DNA of 64,000 nt from Myxococcales bacterium (GTDB taxonomy: Bacteria; Myxococcota_C; UBA6777), in contig JACKEL010000006.1 of the NCBI GenBank assembly GCA_020632975.1, positions 293,786 to 357,785 of the forward strand, read 5' to 3'. Below are positions 36,948 through 44,102 of this stretch, piece after piece. Position 1 is the first letter of the stretch. Every line of letters starts with the position of its first letter. The notes under the pieces are model-generated. The model had not been told where the DNA came from. It did not search any database and saw only the letters and a program-made list of their open reading frames with translations. The position numbers were made by a program, and so were the translations under genes.

Positions 36948-39215
36948 ATGTCCGATAAATTGAAACTTCGCGACGCTGGTCTTGCCCGTGCCTACGAGGC
37001 GCTTAACCAAAACCAAATCAACAAGGACGATGCACAGAAACTGATTGATGCAGCCAACGACGGCGGCAAAGTCACCTCCCTTGAAAAAGAAGAACTCGGC
37101 TGGGTTCTCTACAAACACCAAGACAACTTCACCGCAGATGCTCGCGCTCACCTCGCGGAAAGCCTCGGAGTCACCGCACAAAACGGTCGCATCCCCATGC
37201 CTTCCCTCTACCTCCGTGACACCGCGCTGCGCAAAGAACTTGGAAAAGCTCTCTCTGACAGCAACATCAGCAAAAGCGATGTCCTCGCTTTGTTGGATGC
37301 CGCACGCGACGGTGGCAAGATCACAACGACTGAACGAGGAGACCTTCTCGCGGTATTGAACCGCCTTGGCGACAAGTTCGATGGCGAAGCACGCGCCTCC
37401 TTGGCCGATGCTCTAGGCGTTACCGTCTCAACGCCCGATCCTGTCACACCCCCAACTCCCCCCACGCCCCAAACTCCTCCCAAAAGCGTTTCCTCTCTGT
37501 TGGGTAACCCCCGCGGTATCACCGACATCTCTGAGTTTGCAGACAAGTTCCGCACAGATCTCGAAGCAGCAAAAGCTGAACTCGTCGGTCACCCCGGCCT
37601 CAACGACGATCAAAAAGCGGATCGTATGTTCGAATTCTTCAAGCCTTACGGCGAGCAATTCCACCGTCTCTCCCAACACGCGGGAAGCGTCAAAACCAAA
37701 GAAGCTTTGGCCGCTGTCGAAGCACAACTCAAAGATGTCGGTTTTGGCGCGGTCTTGAACAAAGACGATGACAAAGACGGCATGAGCATGGCCAAAGAAA
37801 TCATGCGCGGGACCGACCCCAAGCGCTTCTCGGCTGTGGCAGATACCCAAACTTGGACCACGACTTACTGGCCGATGGCTGGTAGCTACCGCGATGCAGA
37901 CGGTGATGTGGACAGCCACCTTTGGGCAAAAGGTGGCGCACTCGATAAACTTGACCAACTCAACCGCGATCGCGGTAATACCTCTGGCGCAAAAGCCCTT
38001 GAGTTCGAGCGAAAGCCCGCACTCAACTGGTTGATCGGCAGCAATGACAAGGGTCACTATATCCCTGACTCCAACCTCCGCGAAACCGACGCAGAACGCA
38101 CCACGGGCGTTGACTTCGATGGCGACGGACGCATCAGCGCAAACGTTAAAGTCGATTTCCTCGACTCACAAGGAAACTTCTCTGCGGTCAACAACCGCAA
38201 CAACCTTGTGCCCAAACTGGAAGGCGAAACCCTCTCCCGTAAGATGGTGACCGAAAACAACGAAACCAGCGTGAAATACTTCCGCGCAGATGGTTCCGAA
38301 GTCACAGGCTCCGATAGAGACCGCGTCGTGTTGACCAACCCCAATGCTGACGGAAAAGCCGATAAAACCATGGATGTCGGCTGGTGGGGTTCTTGTGACA
38401 AGGTCGCTCTCGCAGGGATCCTCTTCGAACAACCCGTCAAAGATTCCGTGACGGTCGATGGCGTGACCTTCACCAAACAAGATATGCTCGGCCTCCTCAC
38501 CGTCCTTGCAGACAGCCAAGCCAACGGAACAGACTTCGCAGGAAGCCGTTACGATGATCGCCCTGACATCCTCGTGACCAAAGACGGCAAACAAATCCAA
38601 GGCAAGCTCATCACAGATGGCGTAGAGTTCGAAACATCCGATATGTGGCGTTGGAACGGCGACTATATGGTCCTCAACAGCGTGGACAAAGAAATCAAGT
38701 TCCAAGACTTCGCAACAGGCGAGACCAAGACCTTCCCCGCAGACCAAATCAAACACCTCGCGCGCGAAGACGAAAAAGACATGAGCGCAGCAGACTTCAA
38801 CGCTACCGTGATGGACTGGCTCAAGTCTGGCCGCGCTGCTTCGATGGACCGCGACTCGGGCGATCACGTTTGGAACTACAACTTCTGGAAAGCTGAACGC
38901 GCTGAAGTGGACAAGCCTTGGAATGTCCAAGATGCCAAAGACCTCCGCGGTTTCAACGGTGAAGTCAAAAACCCCGATAACGTCAAGTTCTTCGAAACCG
39001 ACATCTACTTCGGTGAGTCCAACTACCCCCGCACCTACCGCTACTGGGTCGAAACCGATACAAGCGGCAAAGAGATCAACAGCGGTTGGAACGGCGAAAA
39101 CCCCGACTTCCTCTGGCGCCCCACTGGTTTCAACAACTGGAGCGGCACCAACGATCGTAACCCCTACGTGACCCCCACCCTCGTAAAAGAAATCTACGAC
39201 AAGTTCTTCGAATAA
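36948..39215 (+). CDS. Candidate transglutaminase-like (TGase-elicitor-type) protein with EF-hand-like N-terminal repeats
   Basis: A 755-residue protein starting at 36948 after ACGGAGG. Two related segments of about 70 residues (about 4-75 and 85-158) each contain an EF-hand-like loop (DAANDGGKVTSLE, DAARDGGKITTTE). A Pro/Thr linker (about 160-180) follows, then a helical part with a thrombospondin-3-like calcium motif (NKDDDKDGMSMAKE) and another acidic loop (VDFDGDGRIS). The C-terminal half has DVGWWGSCDKVALAG (Cys483) and SGDHVWNYNFWK (Asp639-His640). This pattern resembles bacterial relatives of the Phytophthora transglutaminase elicitor, where a WWGxC Cys and a later His are catalytic. 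I infer a protein-crosslinking or related cysteine enzyme. There is no signal peptide, so export, if any, would use another route. Confidence 0.55.
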   Translation: MSDKLKLRDAGLARAYEALNQNQINKDDAQKLIDAANDGGKVTSLEKEELGWVLYKHQDNFTADARAHLAESLGVTAQNGRIPMPSLYLRDTALRKELGKALSDSNISKSDVLALLDAARDGGKITTTERGDLLAVLNRLGDKFDGEARASLADALGVTVSTPDPVTPPTPPTPQTPPKSVSSLLGNPRGITDISEFADKFRTDLEAAKAELVGHPGLNDDQKADRMFEFFKPYGEQFHRLSQHAGSVKTKEALAAVEAQLKDVGFGAVLNKDDDKDGMSMAKEIMRGTDPKRFSAVADTQTWTTTYWPMAGSYRDADGDVDSHLWAKGGALDKLDQLNRDRGNTSGAKALEFERKPALNWLIGSNDKGHYIPDSNLRETDAERTTGVDFDGDGRISANVKVDFLDSQGNFSAVNNRNNLVPKLEGETLSRKMVTENNETSVKYFRADGSEVTGSDRDRVVLTNPNADGKADKTMDVGWWGSCDKVALAGILFEQPVKDSVTVDGVTFTKQDMLGLLTVLADSQANGTDFAGSRYDDRPDILVTKDGKQIQGKLITDGVEFETSDMWRWNGDYMVLNSVDKEIKFQDFATGETKTFPADQIKHLAREDEKDMSAADFNATVMDWLKSGRAASMDRDSGDHVWNYNFWKAERAEVDKPWNVQDAKDLRGFNGEVKNPDNVKFFETDIYFGESNYPRTYRYWVETDTSGKEINSGWNGENPDFLWRPTGFNNWSGTNDRNPYVTPTLVKEIYDKFFE

Positions 39216-39376
39216 TCCGACCTTTCCACCCTCCCCTGTACTTCCCCACCCAGCAAACCAATATCCTCACTTTTAAACACATCGCCCACACTTTTGGGCC
39301 ACGTCCTTTCTCCACCCATTTCCCCACAAAGAGAAACGACGGTGACTCTGCACACGAAAGGCCCAGCCATCGCAAA

Positions 39377-39405
39377 GTGTCTAGGTGTGCGCAAACTTTA
39401 AGGAG
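39377..39405 (+). repeat. 29-bp direct repeat, copy 1
   Basis: The sequence GTGTCTAGGTGTGCGCAAAC plus CTTTAAGGAG recurs with one mismatch at 39451-39479, 74 bases away. It ends in an AAGGAG ribosome-site-like string, but no reading frame follows either copy. It lies in the 288-base gap between the transglutaminase-like gene and the convergent GreA/B-like gene. Confidence 0.85.
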
Positions 39406-39450
39406 TAAGGGTACGCTGTGGCCTGGGTGCCAATGTACTCTAATCACAAG

Positions 39451-39479
39451 GTGTCTAGGCGTGCGCAAACTTTAAGGAG
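39451..39479 (+). repeat. 29-bp direct repeat, copy 2
   Basis: This second copy differs from copy 1 at one base (GTGTCTAGGC instead of GTGTCTAGGT). The 45 bases between the copies hold no recognisable feature. It stops 24 bases before the end of the GreA/B-like gene. Confidence 0.85.
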
Positions 39480-39503
39480 GGGCGGAGTGCCACGCGCAAA
39501 GAC

Positions 39504-39986
39504 TCACACTACCGACAATATCTCATACTCAACGATCTTGTTGCGCTTACGCAACTCGATGATATCACCAGCATACGCACCCATCAGTTGTTCCCCCAAA
39601 GGAGATCGCGGTGTGATGATAGAGACGTTACGCTGCGCATACTCCAACTTAAAACCACCCGCACGAGGCGCCAGAAAAAACCACTGACGCACCTCTTGTT
39701 CATCCATAACCTCGACCAACGCCCCCAAAGAGATAGCATCCTCTTTTCCGAAGTCTCGAGGCTTCATTCTTGTAAATATATCAATATCCTGAGCGACATC
39801 CGCCAAGCGTTTGGACTGGCCCGCCGCCAGATAAGATGCCTCCAACCCTCGTGTATCGTACTTGTTCTCTGCGATTGATTCCTCGTGTGTAGCAGCTTGA
39901 AAAGCCGCCTCTGCTGAACGCAACAAGACATCGCGATTCTCATGTAACTGCAGGAGGATCGCATCCAAAAGTTTCCACTTGTCCAT
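39504..39986 (-). CDS. GreA/GreB-type transcription elongation factor-like protein
   Basis: A 160-residue protein starting MDKWKLLDAILLQLHENRDV at 39986. The N-terminal 80 residues form a helical hairpin with an acidic turn region (HEESIAENKYDTRGLEASYLAAGQ). The C-terminal domain has the Gre signature ITPRSPLGEQLMGAYAGDII, so it is of the GreA/GreB/Rnk fold. True Gre factors rescue backtracked RNA polymerase via an acidic hairpin tip. Here the hairpin sequence differs from canonical GreA, so it may be a Gre paralogue with a modified role. It is convergent with the transglutaminase-like gene and stands alone. Confidence 0.8.
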   Translation of the reverse strand: MDKWKLLDAILLQLHENRDVLLRSAEAAFQAATHEESIAENKYDTRGLEASYLAAGQSKRLADVAQDIDIFTRMKPRDFGKEDAISLGALVEVMDEQEVRQWFFLAPRAGGFKLEYAQRNVSIITPRSPLGEQLMGAYAGDIIELRKRNKIVEYEILSVV

Positions 39987-40217
39987 CTCTCACCCTTCTC
40001 CAAACTCTTCCTCGCCACGAGGTCCCAGAAGATCGTCTACGTGATGGCTAGGTTCTCTCTTTTCAACCTAGTTCCTTGCCTTCCATACGAAAGAAACCTA
40101 CTATCCCCACACTATACCCCATAACACAAGGCTTTCGAGAGATCGGCTTCGTTCCAAGAACAACCACCGATCCTCTCAACAAGGTGACAACATCCCTACA
40201 CATGTTTAGGAGTGACG

Positions 40218-40799
40218 ATGACCGAGCAAACACAGCCCCCGAAAAAGCGTCATCCCCTTGGCCTTCCCCGAGGCTCCGTTCGTGCGATCTTGGCACTGTC
40301 CATCTTTGGCTCAGTGATGGCCTTGCTTTTGTTGGAACGACTCGTTCCACAAGGACTCTGGTTGGTGAATTACACCATCCTTGGTTACTACTTCACCATG
40401 CGCCGCGGAAATGACGTCCCCACCGCAGTCGACCCAGAAGCCAGTCCCCTCCACCTACCACGCGGAACCGTTCGATGGTTGCTGCTTCTTGGCTTCGCAG
40501 GCACCGCAGCTTGGCTCGTCTGGCAACAAGTCCAACATAGCAAAGCCGTCTACGAACACGCCGCATTTTTCCCGATGTGTTCGCTCGCAAGCTTCTTCCT
40601 TGGCCTCGCTATCCGTGGGATCACCCCCAGCAAAGAAGGCTCTCTCGGCCGCTTAATCGGCGATGTCCGCGCTTTTCTCGCTATTGCAGCCGCCGCGATC
40701 GTTGTGATGGTCTCCCTGTTTAATCTCCAATTCCCAGGAGCCACCGTCGCAACCAACATGTCGCTGATCTTCATCTTCTTCTACTTTGGTAGTCGCTAA
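40218..40799 (+). CDS. Small polytopic membrane protein upstream of the SPFH gene
   Basis: A 193-residue protein. The ATG at 40218 is preferred because AGGAG lies 5 bases upstream; a GTG at 40212 overlaps that site. The sequence PRGSVRAILALSIFGSVMAL occurs again in variant form at about residue 76 (LPRGTVRWLLLLGFAGTAAW), so the protein is an internal duplication of a helix-pair unit. About six membrane spans are visible. No family is recognised. It is followed 81 bases later, on the same strand, by an SPFH coiled-coil protein that lacks its own membrane helix. A membrane-anchoring partnership is plausible. Confidence 0.75.
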   Translation: MTEQTQPPKKRHPLGLPRGSVRAILALSIFGSVMALLLLERLVPQGLWLVNYTILGYYFTMRRGNDVPTAVDPEASPLHLPRGTVRWLLLLGFAGTAAWLVWQQVQHSKAVYEHAAFFPMCSLASFFLGLAIRGITPSKEGSLGRLIGDVRAFLAIAAAAIVVMVSLFNLQFPGATVATNMSLIFIFFYFGSR

Positions 40800-40880
40800 A
40801 CAACGACCACCACAGCCTATGTCGCGCTGAAAAGATCTCCCCAAAGAACCATCCCATCGCACTTTTCGACAGGAGGCTCC

Positions 40881-42173
40881 ATGCACGCCAGTTCTATGAG
40901 CAACCTTTATCTTCAAGAAGTCCTTGAACACAAAGAAGATCACATCACCCCACCCATCGACGTCCGTATCACAGGCATGGGCCCCTTCAAACGCGTCGTG
41001 GTTCCCCCCAACGTCTATGTTGTTCACACCCGACAAGGTTACGAAAAGCCCCTTCATATCGGACTTGGGATCTCTTTTCGCTACAATCCCTACAAAGATG
41101 CTTTCCTCGTCATCCCCTCCACCATGCAGACCATTCTGATCAACGCCCGTAGCATCTGCAAAGAACGCCAAGGTATCCTCGTCCAAGCCTACGTCCAATG
41201 GATCATCGACGATATCGAAACAGCTTACCGCAGACTCGACTTTTCCAACCAACTCGATCCCACCGCCACCGTCCGCGAACAACTTCGCGAACAAGCCGAA
41301 GCCACCATCAAAGACAAAGTCAGCACCATGAGCATCGACGAAGTGCTCTCTGACAAACGCTCCATCATGGTGGAGATGACCAACCGCCTGCGCGAAGTCG
41401 CCGAAGGAAGCGACTCAGGCTTGGGACTCAAGATCGTCAATGTCCAAATCAAAGAAGCCGTCATCAGTTCCGCACGACTGTGGGAACATCTACAACAACC
41501 CTTCCGCGCTGAAAAAGAACAAACCGCCCGACTCGCCGAGATCGAACGCGAACGCGTGATCGCACTCCAAGAACAACAAAACCACACAGCAACAGAAAAA
41601 ACACAGATCTCCAACGAACAAGAACTCTCTCTGTTACGCGCACAACAAGAAGCCGACACCTTCGACCGAGGACTCCAAGAAGAAGAACGACGCGAACAAG
41701 CACGCCTCGAAAGCGAACAACGCCGCTTGACCCGCGAACTTGAGCTTCAACAAAAACGCGCAGAAGACGAACTCACCGCAGAAATCGAAGAGATCCAACG
41801 CAAGCTACGCAGCTACAAAGAGAAAAAAGCCGAGATATCCGCAGAGATCGAATACCTCCAAACACGTTACCCCCTCCAAGAACTCTCCACCCAACAAGAA
41901 GAAGGCTTGCAGTTCCTTCAAGCAGAAGCTGAGGCCAAACGAGAGACCCTGCGCCTCCAACAAACCCGCGCCCTTCGAGAAATCGAAAACCTCATCTCCC
42001 AAGAACGCATCCAAGAACGCTTGATCGAGATGCTACCCGACCTCGTCCAAAACCTCCCTACCCCCGAACATCTCGAACAAATCCAGATATCCAGCCCCGA
42101 AGGTACTCACCCCACACTCACACCCCTCTTTACCATCCTTACACAGCTCAGAAATATCCTCCCGAAAGGATAG
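40881..42173 (+). CDS. SPFH/band-7 domain protein with long coiled coil
   Basis: A 430-residue protein starting at 40881 with ACAGGAGG upstream. Residues about 30-215 form an SPFH domain (VVVPPNVYVVHTRQGYEKPL, ARSICKERQGILVQAYVQW, EQLREQAEATIKDKVSTMSI, GLKIVNVQIKEAVIS). From about 220 to 400 it is almost all charged heptads (EQTARLAEIERERVIALQEQ), a flotillin-like coiled coil. It has no N-terminal membrane helix, so it would associate with membrane through a partner, perhaps the polytopic protein encoded just upstream. Such proteins make ring-like scaffolds. A repeat cluster begins directly after its stop. Confidence 0.85.
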   Translation: MHASSMSNLYLQEVLEHKEDHITPPIDVRITGMGPFKRVVVPPNVYVVHTRQGYEKPLHIGLGISFRYNPYKDAFLVIPSTMQTILINARSICKERQGILVQAYVQWIIDDIETAYRRLDFSNQLDPTATVREQLREQAEATIKDKVSTMSIDEVLSDKRSIMVEMTNRLREVAEGSDSGLGLKIVNVQIKEAVISSARLWEHLQQPFRAEKEQTARLAEIERERVIALQEQQNHTATEKTQISNEQELSLLRAQQEADTFDRGLQEEERREQARLESEQRRLTRELELQQKRAEDELTAEIEEIQRKLRSYKEKKAEISAEIEYLQTRYPLQELSTQQEEGLQFLQAEAEAKRETLRLQQTRALREIENLISQERIQERLIEMLPDLVQNLPTPEHLEQIQISSPEGTHPTLTPLFTILTQLRNILPKG

Positions 42174-42180
42174 AGATATC

Positions 42181-42530
42181 TATATCCTCGGTAGATAGGG
42201 CGACCACGGAAGGTCGCCCCGAATATAGGATATCCGAGATAGGTTTGGGCGACCGCTGAGGGCCGCCCCGAATACAGCGATGTCTAGAATATCCAGCCGC
42301 CCGGATACAGCGATGTCTAGAATATCCAGCCGCCCGGATACAGCAACATCTAGGATATCCAGCCGCCCCAGATCTAGGATATCCAGTCGCCCCGGATATA
42401 GGATATCCAGTCGCCCCAGATATAGGACAGATAGGATATCATGCGTCCCCCTCGTCAGGGGCGACCCTCCGTGGTCGCCCCTCTCTGGCAGCCCCAGATA
42501 TAGGATATCTGAGGCTGCCAGAGATAGATT
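42181..42530. repeat. Second hairpin/tandem-repeat cluster (33-bp and 24-bp units, GGGCGACC hairpins)
   Basis: It starts with GGGCGACCACGGAAGGTCGC hairpins. Three 33-base tandem units follow (42269-42302, 42303-42335, 42336-42368; GGATACAGCGATGTCTAGAA type), then two 24-base units (42369-42392, 42393-42416; GGATATCCAGTCGCCC type). Next come the same GGGGCGACCCTCCGTGGTC hairpin as at 1874 (42458-42480) and a 9-bp stem CTGGCAGCC/GGCTGCCAG (42485-42521). It lies between convergent genes (SPFH + and outer-membrane protein -). No reading frame with coding character is present. Confidence 0.88.
42485..42521. terminator. 9-bp stem hairpin at the end of the convergent pair
   Basis: CTGGCAGCC (42485-42493) pairs with GGCTGCCAG (42513-42521), with a loop containing GATATAGGATATCT, which is itself partly palindromic. 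It sits 42 bases beyond the stop of the minus-strand gene and could end transcription from that side. There is no strong T-run, so intrinsic termination is uncertain. Confidence 0.4.
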
Positions 42531-42562
42531 GCAGAGCGCAGGCCACGAAGTTTTGGAGGGGA

Positions 42563-43531
42563 TTAGAAGAACGCTTGGAGAGAAAAGGCGAGTTGTCTGT
42601 TGTTGGATTCGTAGTTGAGGGCAAGCTGTTGGCGGAAGGCGACTTGAGCGCCAAACTGAGCGTATTTGACGCCGACGCCTGCAGAGATAAAGTGGCGGAT
42701 GTGTCGTTCAGTTTCGTTGAGTCCCAAGAAATCGCGGACTTGATCGAGTTGGTAACCTACGCGGATGGCGACGATATTTGCGATGGTGTACTCAGCTCCA
42801 ACGCGCAGTTCGTGTCCAACTTCCCCGTTGCCTTTGGATTGGAAGTCCATCACCCAATCCACCGCGAGTTGAAGGGGCATCTTGTAACCGATCGCAAAGC
42901 CTACAGCCATCGAGATCGGCGTCTCACCCGTTTCGTTATAGATCAAGTTGTAACCGACGACAGACAAGGACAACCAGTTGTTGGCTTGCCATGTGACACC
43001 GACATCTAACGTGAGGGTATTGATGGGTAGAAAGAAAGGCCGATTGAGGTAGAGATACTTGAGGGTTGCACCAAAGACCAGCGTTTCTTGAAAGGCAGCA
43101 GCGACGCCCAAGCGAGCGATGTGACCTTCGACAGTGCGGACCTTTCCGTCATCATTGCGGGGTGCCACATAATAAGAATAGGAGATCCCCCCTGCGACCA
43201 TCGGGTTACTTTTGCTGTCGATGATACCGACGTTGAACACGCGATTGTCTGCGGCAGGGTGGAAGAAAAAGGTACCTTGGAGCACATACGACTTGCGACG
43301 TCTCCACGCCCCTGCAGGGTTCAAGAACAAGGACTCTGGGCCGTCAGCAAGGGCGACACCAGCATTTCCCATCCCCATCGGGCGGGTTCCAAAATAGTCA
43401 GGAGAAGGTGTAGAAGGCAACGAGCCTGTCAGTTCGACACCTGATCCGTAAGCCAATGAAGTGGCCCACAAAAACAGGCAACACCCCCAAACCATCGAAA
43501 AAACCGAGACGACGCGATTCACAGATCTCAT
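42563..43531 (-). CDS. Outer-membrane beta-barrel protein, PorV/FadL-like
   Basis: A 322-residue exported protein. The ATG at 43531 overlaps the TGA of def (ATGA), so it is translationally coupled to it. A signal peptide (VFSMVWGCCLFLWATSLAYG) is followed by GTRPMGMGNAGVALADGPES and LFLNPAGAWRRRK. This is the NPAG-type N-terminal motif of PorV/UPF0164 and FadL-like barrels. The remainder alternates amphipathic strands and ends in an aromatic residue (LQAFF), as outer-membrane proteins do. Its cargo is unknown. Confidence 0.85.
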   Translation of the reverse strand: MRSVNRVVSVFSMVWGCCLFLWATSLAYGSGVELTGSLPSTPSPDYFGTRPMGMGNAGVALADGPESLFLNPAGAWRRRKSYVLQGTFFFHPAADNRVFNVGIIDSKSNPMVAGGISYSYYVAPRNDDGKVRTVEGHIARLGVAAAFQETLVFGATLKYLYLNRPFFLPINTLTLDVGVTWQANNWLSLSVVGYNLIYNETGETPISMAVGFAIGYKMPLQLAVDWVMDFQSKGNGEVGHELRVGAEYTIANIVAIRVGYQLDQVRDFLGLNETERHIRHFISAGVGVKYAQFGAQVAFRQQLALNYESNNRQLAFSLQAFF

Positions 43532-44064
43532 TCCTCACCAACGCGGCGACGTAGGTCCGTCTTGCCATAGCGTTTTTTCATTTTTCGCTTGGCAAGACCC
43601 TGACGCAAGCGACTTAGCTTGTCAATAAACAGGACGCCATTGATGTGATCGACTTCGTGTTGAATGACGATCGCCAAAAATCCATCCACTTCCATTTGAA
43701 TCCTTGTGCCGCTGCGGTCTTGTGCTTCGAACTTGATCGCTTCGTAACGCTCGACAGGTTCGTAGATATCGGGGAAAGACAAACATCCTTCTTCGCCGAT
43801 CACTCGATCCCCCAAAAAGGCCGTAATCTTGGGGTTTACAAACTCCAAAAGATCCCGACCACGGTCTTCACGACCAACATCAATAACGATTACACGTTGT
43901 GCTTCATTGACTTGAGGAGCGGCAAGTCCGGCTCCTTTTGCGGCATACATCGTCTCCGCCATGTCATCGAGAAGTTGGTGCAAAGACGCATCAAACTCCG
44001 TGACTTCCGCGCATCGCTCGCGCAAAACGGAATGGGGATACAACATAATATCGAGAACGGCCAT
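43528..44064 (-). CDS. def: Peptide deformylase
   Basis: A 178-residue metalloenzyme that removes the N-formyl group from nascent proteins. All three motifs are present: GLAAPQV (residues about 43-49), EEGCLSFPD with the metal-binding Cys, and QHEVDHINGVLF with the HExxH metal site. The start MAVLDIMLYPHSVL at 44064 matches the family. It overlaps the outer-membrane gene by 4 bases and follows the DUF4388 gene by 38 bases, in a run with priA. No fmt gene is adjacent. Confidence 0.95.
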   Translation of the reverse strand: MAVLDIMLYPHSVLRERCAEVTEFDASLHQLLDDMAETMYAAKGAGLAAPQVNEAQRVIVIDVGREDRGRDLLEFVNPKITAFLGDRVIGEEGCLSFPDIYEPVERYEAIKFEAQDRSGTRIQMEVDGFLAIVIQHEVDHINGVLFIDKLSRLRQGLAKRKMKKRYGKTDLRRRVGEE

Positions 44065-44102
44065 CGATCTTTCCCTTTATCTCTCACAAACTACGGGCGC
44101 GT

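Noticed and set aside
42269..42416. CRISPR-like array
   Set aside because: The 33- and 24-base units are directly adjacent tandem copies without unique spacers, and no cas gene is present.
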